NCBI RefSeq assembly: GCF_000283155.1 | Contig: NW_004454207.1 | Span: 10,102,354 to 10,166,353 of the forward strand | DNA: 64,000 nt | Direction of reading: 5' to 3' | From: Ceratotherium simum simum | Lineage: Eukaryota; Chordata; Mammalia; Perissodactyla; Rhinocerotidae | Shown: one piece after another, positions 55,496-64,000 of the stretch | Position numbering within the stretch: the stretch's first letter is position 1 | How the letters are laid out: each line of letters begins with the position of its first letter | The notes under the pieces: model-generated | Database searches by the model: none | What the model was told of the DNA's origin: nothing | What the model saw: only the letters and a program-made list of their open reading frames with translations | Translations under genes and position numbers: made by a program

Positions 55496-56690
55496 AACCA
55501 CTCATTCAATTCATTTGATAAACATTTATTGAATAGCAGGTTGTGTGCTAAATGATGTGGATACAAAGATGAATGAGAGAGAAATCCAAATCTTAAAATA
55601 CTACACAATCTAGTGATCAGACAGATTCCTACAATGGAAGATAGAGTTATACCACAGGGTATTATGTAACAGCAGAGAGAGGGCACCTATTCCAGCCTAG
55701 AAGGCTCAGGAAAGGTTTCCTAAACTGAGTCTTAAAGCATGAGTAAGAAGTAGGCAGAAAGGATGGTTTGAGCAAAGATATAACAGAAAGAACATGGTGT
55801 GTGGGAGGAAATGTAAACATTTATGAGTCACTGAAGCATAGTGAAGAAAGGAGTGGCAGAAGATGGCAGCAAAGGCAAGCAGTAGCTAGATAACAGAGGG
55901 CCAAATTTTCCATATTATGGAATTTGGAAATACAGGGAGCCCTCAAAGAGTTTTAAGCAAACGATGGCAAGGTTAGATTTGCATTTTTGATAGATCATTT
56001 GAATTGGAATGAGGATGGATTTGAGGAGTGTAATAATGAAAATAGGGAAAGAGTATTACAATAATCTAGGTGAAATATTGCGAGGGCTTGAACTTGGGAA
56101 AAGGGGGATGAGTTCCAGAAATATTTAGCAGGGTGTGGTGATTGATGGAATGTGAGCTGTGAGGGAGAGACCTCCAGGTTTCTAATTGAGACAAATAAGT
56201 GGTTATGTTGCTTGCAAAGGAGTTACAGAATGAAAAAAGGGGAGGAGTTTTGGGGAAAGGATAAGAAGAGTGTAAACAGACATCCTGAATTTGAGATAAT
56301 GCTGGGGCATCTGATTGGAATTGTGTATCAGAGAGTTAGACATGTAAGTACCCCTCCATGATGTTTTGGCAGTTGAAACCATGAGAGTAGAACTGAAGGA
56401 AGAACAGAGAAAGTGTTAAGAGGAATAGTATTATGGAAGACAACAAGAAAGGAATTTCAAGGAGGGAATTATCAACATGTCAAATGCAACAGAGGCCCAA
56501 ATGGATAAGAAGTGAAAATGCCCAGTTAGTTACATGTGATAATTAGCAGGTTTTGTAGAACATAAAGAGAGAATTTTCAGTAGGGGATAAAGGCAGATAG
56601 CTGACTGCATTAACTTCATCGATAAATGATAGGTAAAGAAGTAGAGACGAGTTTAGACTTTTTAGAAGTGTATATGAGAAGATAAAGAGA
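55496..56690 (-). mobile_element. L2-like LINE region, antisense, with linked old repeat
   Basis: The first part, CAATTCATTTGATAAACATT with TATTGAATAGCAGGTTGTGT and GGATACAAAGATGAATGA, is the reverse complement of the L2 3' terminus. It continues with GGCTCAGGAAAGGTTTCCTA, then TAACAGAGGGCCAAAT and GGCAAGGTTAGATTTGCATT. The part from about 56100 (CAAGAAAGGAATTTCAAGGA with GGGAATTATCAACATGTCAA) matches an old dispersed pattern often seen next to L2 but which I cannot name. Confidence 0.6.
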
Positions 56691-57319
56691 TGATGGTAGC
56701 TCAATTTGCTCTTTTATGAATTGTTCTTTTGGTGTAATACCTAAGAACTCTTTGCCTAATCCAAAATCACAAAGATTTTTCTTATGTTTTCTTCTAGAAA
56801 TTGTATAGCTCTAAGTTTTATCTTTAGGTTTATGATCTAATTTAATTTCTCCACAAGGTATGAGGTTTATTTTTTAGCATTTGGATGTCCAGTTGTTCCA
56901 ACACCGTTCATTGAAAGAACTATCCATCCTTGATTGAATGCTTTTGCACCTTTGTCAAAAATCAGTTGGCTGTACTTATGAGGGTCTATTTCTAGACTCT
57001 ATTCTGTTTCATTGATTTATGTGCCTATCCTTTCACCAATACCATACTATCTTGATTAGCTTCTATAGTAAGTCTTGAAATTAGGTAGTGGTGAGTCCTC
57101 CAACATTGTTCTTTTTATTCAAAACTGTTTTGACTATTCTAGCTACTTTGCCTTTCAATACAAATTTTAGAATCAGCTTGTTGATGTCTACAAAATAACT
57201 GCTGGTATTTTGATTTGGATTTTGTTGAATCTACAGATCAGTTGGGGGAGAAGTGACATCCTAACGTTATCAAGTCTTCCAATCCATGAACATGGTGTAT
57301 GTCTTCATTTATTTAGGTG

Positions 57320-58117
57320 TGATATTGTGATTTATAATAAGAACTATATATTTGATCTTCACCTAAGTGATAAGATGTCTTTTTTTATGTTAATTAGATA
57401 ACTTTTGGAATGCCCCTAGGTCACCTAAGGATGAGGACTGGTCACCAAAGGAACCAACCACGTAATTAGAGAGTTGAAACTTTCAGTCCCACCTCACCCC
57501 CACACCCCAAAGACAAAGAAGGAAAAGGGGCTAGAGATTGAGTTCAATCACCAATGGCCAATGATTTAATCAATCGTGCCTATGTAATGAAGCCTCCATA
57601 AAAACCCAAAAAAACAGGGCTCAGAGAGCTTCCAGGTTGGTGAACCCATGGAGATTTGAGGAGAGTGGCACACTCAGAAAGGGCATGGAAGCTCCGTGGC
57701 ACTTCCCTGTAACCTGCCCCATGCATCTCTTCCATCTGGCAGTTCCTGAATTATATCGTTTTATAATAAAGAGGTAATCTAGTAAGTAAAATGTTTCTCT
57801 GAGTTCTGTGAGCTGCTTTAGCAAATTAATTGAACTCAAGGAGGAGGCCTCTGGAACCTAAGATCTATAGCCAGTTAGTCAGAAACACAGGTGATAACCT
57901 AGGCTTGCAACTGGCACCTGAAGTTGTGGGGAGGGGGTGCAGAGGGGCAGTCTTGTGGGATTGAACCCTTAACCTGTAGGATCTGATGCTATCTTCAGGT
58001 AGATAGTGTCAGAATTGAGTTGAATGTAGGACACCCAGCTGGTGTCAGAGAATTGCTTGATGGTGTGAGGGAAAACCCCCCTCCACACACTGGAATTGGG
58101 TCCAGAACCCAATTATT
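57320..58117 (+). mobile_element. ERV-type solo LTR inside antisense L1
   Basis: About 800 bp, inserted between L1 halves that both touch an AGGTG pentamer (57315-57319 and 58118-58122), a likely 5 bp TSD. It starts TGATATTGTGATTTATAATA. Landmarks are CCAATGGCCAATGATTTAAT, CTATGTAATGAAGCCTCCAT with AAAAACCC (a promoter-like segment), TTATAATAAAGAGGTAATCT (polyadenylation-type signal) and GGTAGATAGTGTCAGAATTG. This is the arrangement of a retroviral LTR. No internal viral genes. The canonical CA end is not evident. Family not assigned. Confidence 0.7.
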
Positions 58118-58282
58118 AGGTGCTCTTGATTTCTTTCATCCGTGTTTTTAGTTTCCACCACACAGATTCTGCACATACTTTGTTAGATTTAAACCTAAGT
58201 ATTTCAATATTATGGTACTGTTTTATCAAGTTTGTAGTCTTTCAAGTTCATTGCTAGTATGTAGAAATACAAGTGACTGTTT

Positions 58283-58487
58283 TTTTTTTTTTTAATTTTA
58301 TTTATTTTTCCCCCAAAGCCCCAGTAGATAGTTGTATGTCATAGTTGCGCATTTTTCTAGCTGCTGTATGTGGGATGCGGCCTCAGCATGGCTGGAGAAG
58401 CAGTGCGTGTGTGTGCGCCCGGGATCCGAACCCGGGCCGCCTGCATCGGAGCGCACGCACTTAACCACTAAGCCACGGGGCCGGCCC
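58283..58487 (-). mobile_element. ERE-type SINE (tail B), antisense
   Basis: The left T run and ATTTTATTTATTTTTCCCCC tail are followed by AAAGCCCCAGTAGATAGTTG. The right end is CCACGGGGCCGGCCC. TSD TACAAGTGACTGTTT at 58268-58282 and 58488-58502 is perfect. It sits in antisense L1. Confidence 0.95.
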
Positions 58488-58965
58488 TACAAGTGACTGT
58501 TTATATCGACCTCATATACTGATACCTTGGTAAACCCACTTATTAGATCTAGAAGCTTCTTTATAAAGTTCCTGAGGCTTTCTATACAGACACCGTATCA
58601 TTTGAGCCTAGAGATAGTTTTAGTTTCTTTCTTTCCAATCTGGAGGTCTTTTAATTCTTTTTCTTTTTGACTTACTCTATTGGATAGGACTCCCAATATG
58701 CTGTTGAATAAGAGTATAAGAGTAGGGAGAACAAGTACCCTTGTCTTGTTCTTCATCTTATGGAAAAGCATTGATTTTTCATCATTAAGTATATTAGCTG
58801 TGGGTTACTCCCTCAAAGGGAGTTGCCTTTTTTCCCCACATGCTGAGATTTTTTAAAATCATTAATAGATGTCAAATTTTTGTCAAATGCTTTTCCTGGA
58901 TCTATTGAGATGATATGTTATTTTTCTTCTTTAGTCTGTTAATATAGTTAATTACATTGATTTTT

Positions 58966-61900
58966 TCCCAGCTTTATTGAGACACAATTGACACAGAACA
59001 TTGTGTAAGTTTAAAGTATACAACATGATGATTTGATACACACATATATTGTGAATGATTACCACAATAAGGTTAGTTAACATATCCATCACCTCACGTA
59101 ATTACCATTTTCTTGTTGTGGTGATAGTAGTAAGAACATTTAAGATTTATTCTCTTAGCCACTTTCCAGTATACAATACGGTATTGTTAACTATAGTCAC
59201 CATGCTGTACATTAGATGCCCAGAACTTATTCATGTCTTTGCTTATATTCTAATTGTATTGCTTGCTTTCTTACTTTTGACTTTTGATAAAGAGAATTCT
59301 TTATACATTCTACATATTAGTCCTTTGTCAGATATGTGCTTTGCAGACACATTCTCTTTGTCTTTTCATCCTCTTCACATTGTCTTTCACAGATCAAAAT
59401 TTTTCAATATTGATAAGGTCCAAGTTATCAATTTTACCTTGCATGTGTCACACTTTTGGTATCAAGTCCAAGAAATCTTTACTTAGCCCTAGATCCCAAA
59501 GATTTTCTCTTAAGTTTTTTTCTAAAAAGATTTATACTTTTACATTTTACATTTAATTCCATCACACATTTTGAGTTCACTTTTGTATAGGTGTGAAGTT
59601 AAGGTCGAGGTTCCTTTTTTTCTTTTTTCTTTTTCTCTTGGCATATGCATGTCCAACTGCTCCAGCACCAGATGTTGAAAGGCTACCCTTTCTCCACTAA
59701 ATTACTTTTGGATCATTGTCAAAAATCAGTAGGACAGAGGCCAGCCCCGTGGTGTAGCGGTTAAGTGCGCGCGCTCCGCTGCTGGCGACCTGGGGTTCGG
59801 ATCCCGGCGCACGCCAATGCACCGCTTGTCAGGCCATGCTGTGGTGGCGTCCCATATAAAGTGGAGGAAGATAGGCACAGATGTTAGCCCAGCACCAGTC
59901 TTCCTCAGCAAAAAAGAGGAGGATTGGCATCAGATGTTAGCTCAGGGCTGGTCTTCCTCACACACACACACACAAAATCAGTAGGACATATTTGTGTGGG
60001 TCTATTTCATGGTTCTCTATTCTATTCCATTGTTCTATGTGCCTATTCCTCCACCAATAACACACTGTCCTTATTGCTGTAGCTATATGGTAAGCTTTAA
60101 TACTGGGTAGAGTGACTCCTCCCAATTTATTTTTTCTTGTCAAGATTGTTTTATGTATTCCAGAGTCTATGCCTTTCCATAAAAATTTTAGAATAAGCGT
60201 GCCTATATCTACATAAAATTTGTGGGATTTTGATAGGAATTGCACTAAATTGCTATATAAATTCAGGAAGAAGGGACGTCTTTATTATGTTGAATCTTTT
60301 AATTCACGAACATAGTATGTCTCTCCATTTATTTTGATCTTTTTTTGATTTCTGGTATCAGCATTTTACAATTATCAGTATACAGATCCTATACATGTTT
60401 TGTCAAGTGTATTCCTAAGTATTTCATTATCTTTGGCGCAATTTCAAATGGTACATTTTTAATGTTGGTTTCCACATGTCAGTATGCAGAAATGAGACTG
60501 ATTATTTATGTTGATCTTGTATTCTGTGAACTTACTGAATTTACTTATTAGTCCTAGGAAACGTTTTGTAGATTCCTTGGGATTGTCTTTGATTTCTTGA
60601 TTTTCTGCCTGCCAAATCTGTCCATTTCTGATAGAGAGGTGTTGAAGTCTCCAACTATAATAGTGGATTAATTTATTTCTCTGTGCAGTTCTATCAGTTT
60701 TTGCCTCACATATTCTGATACTCTATTGTTAGGTGCATACATATTAAGGATCATTACATCTTCTTGGAGAATTGACCCCTTTATCATTATGTAATGTCTC
60801 TCGTTATCCTTCATAACTTTCCTTACTCTGAAATATACTCTGTCTAAATTAATATGTCTACTCCTGCTTTATTTTGATTAGTGTCAGCATGGTATATCTT
60901 TCTACATCCACTTACTTTTAATCTATATGTGTCTTTATATCTAAAGTGGGTTTTTTTGTAGACTACATATGGTTTTGTCTTGTTTTTAATCCACTCTGAC
61001 AATCTTTGTCATTTAATTAGTGCATTTAGACCATTGACATCCAAAGTCATTATTGATATAGTTGGAGTAATATCTAGCATATCTGTTATTGTTTTCTCTT
61101 TGTTACCCTAATTATTTGTTTCTATTTTTGTCTTCCACTCTTTTTCTGCCTTTTTGTGATATAGTTGGGTCTTATTATTTTATCCACTTTGACAGTCTCA
61201 GCCTTTAATTGTTAGAGATTGCCTTACAGTTTGAAATACACATTTACAATTAATCCAAGTACACTCTCAAATAACACTATACACTTCTCAGGTAGTCTGG
61301 GTGCCTTATAGCATAGTATTACCAATTCCTCCCTCTCATCTCTTATAACATTGCTGTCATTCATTTCAATTATCCATAAGCTATAATATATTCACCCAAT
61401 ATATTCAGTTTGAGAAGTTTCTATTGACATATGTTCAAGCTCACTAATTCTTTCCTCAGCCATGTCCAGTCTACTGATGAATCCACCAAAGGCATTCATT
61501 TTTGTTACAGTGTCTGTGATTTCTAGCATTTCCTTTTGATTCTTTCTTAGAGTTTCCATCTCTCAGCTTACACTACCTATTTGTTCTTGCATGTTACCCA
61601 CTTTTCTATTACAGCCCTTAGGATATTAACAATTGTTATTTTAAATTCTCACTGTGATAATTCCAAAATATCTGCCATATCTGAGTCTGGTTCTGATGCT
61701 TGGTCTGATCTTGAAACTGTTTTTTTGTTTTTGTCTCGTTTTGCCCTTTAGCATGCCTTGTAGTTTTTTTTTGTTGTTGAAAGCCAGGCATGATGTATCA
61801 GGAAATAAACTGAGGTAAATAGGCCTTTAGTGTGAGGTTTTATGTTTATCTAGGAGTTAGTAGTTAGGCTGTGTTCATTGATTGCTGTAACTGTAGGTGT

Positions 61901-62744
61901 GGGAGGCTAAGATTTCCTCTAGTGTCCTTGTCTTTGTCTTCTCTGTTGTCTTTCGGTTTCCCTAGAAAGTCCTTCTTAAATACAGCTTGAGCCTTGCAGT
62001 TCTTTTCAGCCGTAATCCCCTATTATTATATAGGAGCCCTGTTGATATTGTGGAAACATGTGGGGGAGGAAGAAGCATTACACATTCCTATAAATAGATC
62101 TCATTTTTCCCTTGGCATGTGCCCCTGGGCAGTAACCTCCATGAGTGCTTCTCAGATTTTTTCCCTTCCTTAAGTGAAACAGGAAGGTAGAGAAGGCTGG
62201 ATATGGGCATTTCCCTTCTTCCACAATGGTTAGGCTCTGATAAAATCCATGTGGGTTAGGATCTGGTAAAATAGTTTCTCTTGAGGACAGGTCTTTGTTA
62301 ATGAGAACAGTAGTGCTCTGGGCATATTTCAAAATAATTATTTTTCCCCTCCTCCTGCCAAAAGCAAGAGGGGATTCTTCTTCAGTCTTCACCCTGAGAA
62401 TCTGCTGGGGCTCATAGAAGTATGGGTAACCCCCTAAGGCTGAGTCCCTTGAAGTTTTTCTCTCTCAAGCTAGTTCATGTTCAGTCTCCAGCACTTTGTC
62501 AATTACCCTTGTTATGTGTTCCTAACAGGCTCCAGCTGCAGGTTCTGATCCTGGTGAGCTCTCATTCTCTGTATTCACCTGTCTCTCCAGTTTTGAGGTC
62601 TGTGATTTGCCCTTTGACTTCGATTCTCTGACAGATCTAAGAAGAGTCGTTGATTTTCAATTTCTTCAGATTTTTACTTGTGAGGATGGGAATGACAACT
62701 TCCAAGCTCTTTACACGTTGGACCAGAAACTGGAAGTGGATTGT
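58966..62744 (-). mobile_element. L1M, antisense (second of three), with internal deletions
   Basis: From the left (3' to 5'): 3' UTR (58966-59232, TTATTGAGACACAATTGACA ... CATGCTGTACATTAGATGCC); ORF2 C-terminal region to about 60600 with a SINE at 59737-59973; a jump into the endonuclease region (60601-61080, GGTGTTGAAGTCTCCAACTA, TGCATACATATTAAGGATCA); inter-ORF sequence; ORF1 coiled-coil region (about 61434-61620); and a 5' UTR with AGGCCTTTAGTGTGAGGTTT to about 62744. The reverse transcriptase core and much of ORF1 are missing. No functional frame. Confidence 0.82.
59737..59973 (+). mobile_element. ERE-type SINE (tail A)
   Basis: Head AGGCCAGCCCCGTGGTGTAG, tail A body, (CA)n tail. TSD AAAATCAGTAGGACA at 59722-59736 and 59974-59988 is perfect. 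It is inserted in the opposite orientation to its L1 host. Confidence 0.95.
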
Positions 62745-64000
62745 GGGGACTTGTTTAGCCGTTCTGCCAATCTCTTTCTTTTAATTGGTGTATACAGACA
62801 ATTTACATTTAAGTTATTTATTGATATGTTATGACTTAAGTTGGTCATTTTAGTATTTGTTTTCTGTTTTCTCTGTTTCTCATTCCCCTTTTTCTCTTTT
62901 CTTATTTCGCAGTGGGGTATTTCAACACTTTTAAGGATTCTCTCCTGACAAATTTAGTGTTTTCAAATACATTTCTTTGTATAGTTTTCTTAGTAGCTGC
63001 TCTAGGTATTAAAATATACATATGTAACATCACAGTGTGCTTGTTTCATTTTACCACTTTGAGTTAAGTATAGAAACATGATTTCCATTTAGGTCCCTTT
63101 ATTCTCACCACTTTAAATACATATTTGTTTAAAGTATGTCCTCTACATATGTTAAGCACCACAGCAGCTGGTGGTATAATTTTTGCTTCAACCTTCAAAT
63201 ATGCTTAAAGAAACTCATGTGAAGTAGGATAATCTGTTATATTTACCCTTATTTTTACACATTCCAATTTTCTTTTCTTTCTGAAGTTCCAAGCCTTCTT
63301 CTGTTATCATTACCTTTCTGATTAGAGAAGTTACTTTAGCCATTCTTTAGTGGGAGATTTGCTAGCAAATAATTATCTTAGTTTTCCTTTGTCCCAGAAT
63401 GTCTTTATTGCCTTTTCATTCCTGAAGGATATTTTTGTCAGATACACAATTTGCTATTGACAGTTCTTTTTAATTCAGTGCTTGAAAAATGTGCCACTTA
63501 CTCCTGATTTCCATAATTTCAGATGAAAAATCTGCTGTCATATCAATTGGTATCCCCCTATAAGTAATGCAACATTTCTCTCTGGCTGCTTTCAAGATTT
63601 TTTTTCTGTCTTTAGTTTTCAGAAGTTTAATTATGATGTGTCATGGCATGGACTTCTTTGGGTTTATCTTATTTGGGGCTTGCTTAGCTTCTTGAATCTG
63701 TAGGTTTATCTCTTTTGCCAAACTTGGATCATTTTCAGCTATTATTCCTTGGAATGATATTTCAGTCCCACTGTCTCTCCTCTCCTTTTGAAACTCTGAT
63801 GATACAAATGTTCTCTTCTGCTATTTTCCCCCAGGTCCCTGAGACTCTGTTCAATTTTTTTCAATCTATTTTCTCTTTGATGTTCAGATTGGGTAAATTC
63901 TACTGATCTGTAGTCTAGTTCACTTATTCTATCTCTATTTTCTCTACTATTGAGCCATTGATTGAGTTTTTCATTTTAATTATTGTATTATTTGTTCTAT
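62745..64000 (-). mobile_element. L1M, antisense (third of three), ORF2 start through ORF1, runs off the right edge
   Basis: The left edge is the ORF2 5' end (TTTTAATTGGTGTATACAGA with CAATTTACATTTAAG). The inter-ORF segment spans about 62850-63340. The ORF1 C-terminal domain follows (CCCAGAATGTCTTTATTGCC, AATCTGCTGTCATATCAATT, TTAATTATGATGTGTCATGG, GGGGCTTGCTTAGCTTCTTG), and the ORF1 coiled coil reaches the edge (AGATTGGGTAAATTCTACTG). It repeats positions already present in 60601-61620, so it is a separate copy. Confidence 0.82.

Larger units (their letters stand above)
56700..58965 (-). mobile_element. L1 ORF2 segment, antisense (first of three), split by LTR and SINE
   Basis: Reverse-complement L1 ORF2. 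From the left, C-terminal parts (TTGCCTAATCCAAAATCACA, GATGTCCAGTTGTTCCAACA, CTTCCAATCCATGAACATGG) lead up to the reverse transcriptase (TGTCAAATGCTTTTCCTGGA, ATTGAGATGATATG, GTCTGTTAATATAGTTAATT). The similarity is interrupted by 57320-58117 and 58283-58487, and ends near 58965 where a different L1 3' UTR starts. No open frame remains. Confidence 0.85.

Noticed and set aside
5040..59973. tRNA genes suggested by A-box and B-box motifs
   Set aside because: Every such motif sits in the head of an ERE-type SINE with a SINE body, A-rich tail and, in most copies, TSDs. No cloverleaf with a proper acceptor stem was found outside them.
1..64000. CRISPR arrays, operons, prophage or other bacterial features
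   Set aside because: There are no regularly spaced repeats, no dense ORFs and no ribosome-binding sites; the sequence is clearly mammalian.
1..64000. An exciting undescribed biological system
   Set aside because: Beyond transposable-element nests, duplications and inverted repeats, I see no gene set or structured array that would support one.

Overview
This window is nuclear DNA from a mammal, and most probably from an odd-toed ungulate (Perissodactyla: horse group, rhinoceros or tapir). The pointer is 17 copies of a tRNA-derived SINE whose heads read GGGGCTGGCCCGGTGGC, with a Pol III B-box of the form GGTTCGGATCC. This is the Equine Repetitive Element (ERE) type. Most copies are bounded by clean 12-16 bp target-site duplications (TSDs). 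The rest is AT-rich DNA carrying old mammalian repeats: L1M-type LINEs, L2, MIR, MaLR and other LTRs, and hAT-Charlie elements. I found no intact protein-coding gene, no convincing host exon and no structural RNA gene. All recognisable protein similarity is decayed L1 ORF1/ORF2.

Layout. 1-6950: an L1 ORF2 fragment, then a nearly complete decayed L1M that hosts a MaLR-type LTR (2960-3426) and three SINEs. 6951-24480: mostly unassigned intergenic sequence with MIR, MER5-like, LTR and L2 fragments, two SINEs, a purine tract, microsatellites, and an unexpected ~290 bp inverted repeat (7917-8203 against 9016-9313). 24480-36240: an L1 graveyard. An older L1 (25126-34850) is split by SINEs, a 230-base assembly gap and a near full-length L1MA-like element (26659-33930). 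That element itself contains three SINEs stacked at one target site. A further L1 3' fragment follows. 36240-56690: mostly unassigned sequence with scattered SINEs, a HAL1 copy, L2/MIR fragments and a hAT-like element. One target site here was hit twice, by a SINE and then by a truncated L1. 56700-64000: three L1 copies lying antisense to the given strand, broken by an ERV-type LTR and two SINEs, running off the right edge.

No genes work together here. The informative content is the insertion chronology: nested elements, reused target sites and duplications. I see no sign of a new biological system. The best candidates for follow-up are the inverted repeat at 7.9-9.3 kb, the triple SINE array at 32.2-32.9 kb whose middle copy looks recombinant, and the double-hit site at 42.4-42.95 kb. 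Subfamily names are from memory of consensus sequences and need RepeatMasker confirmation.
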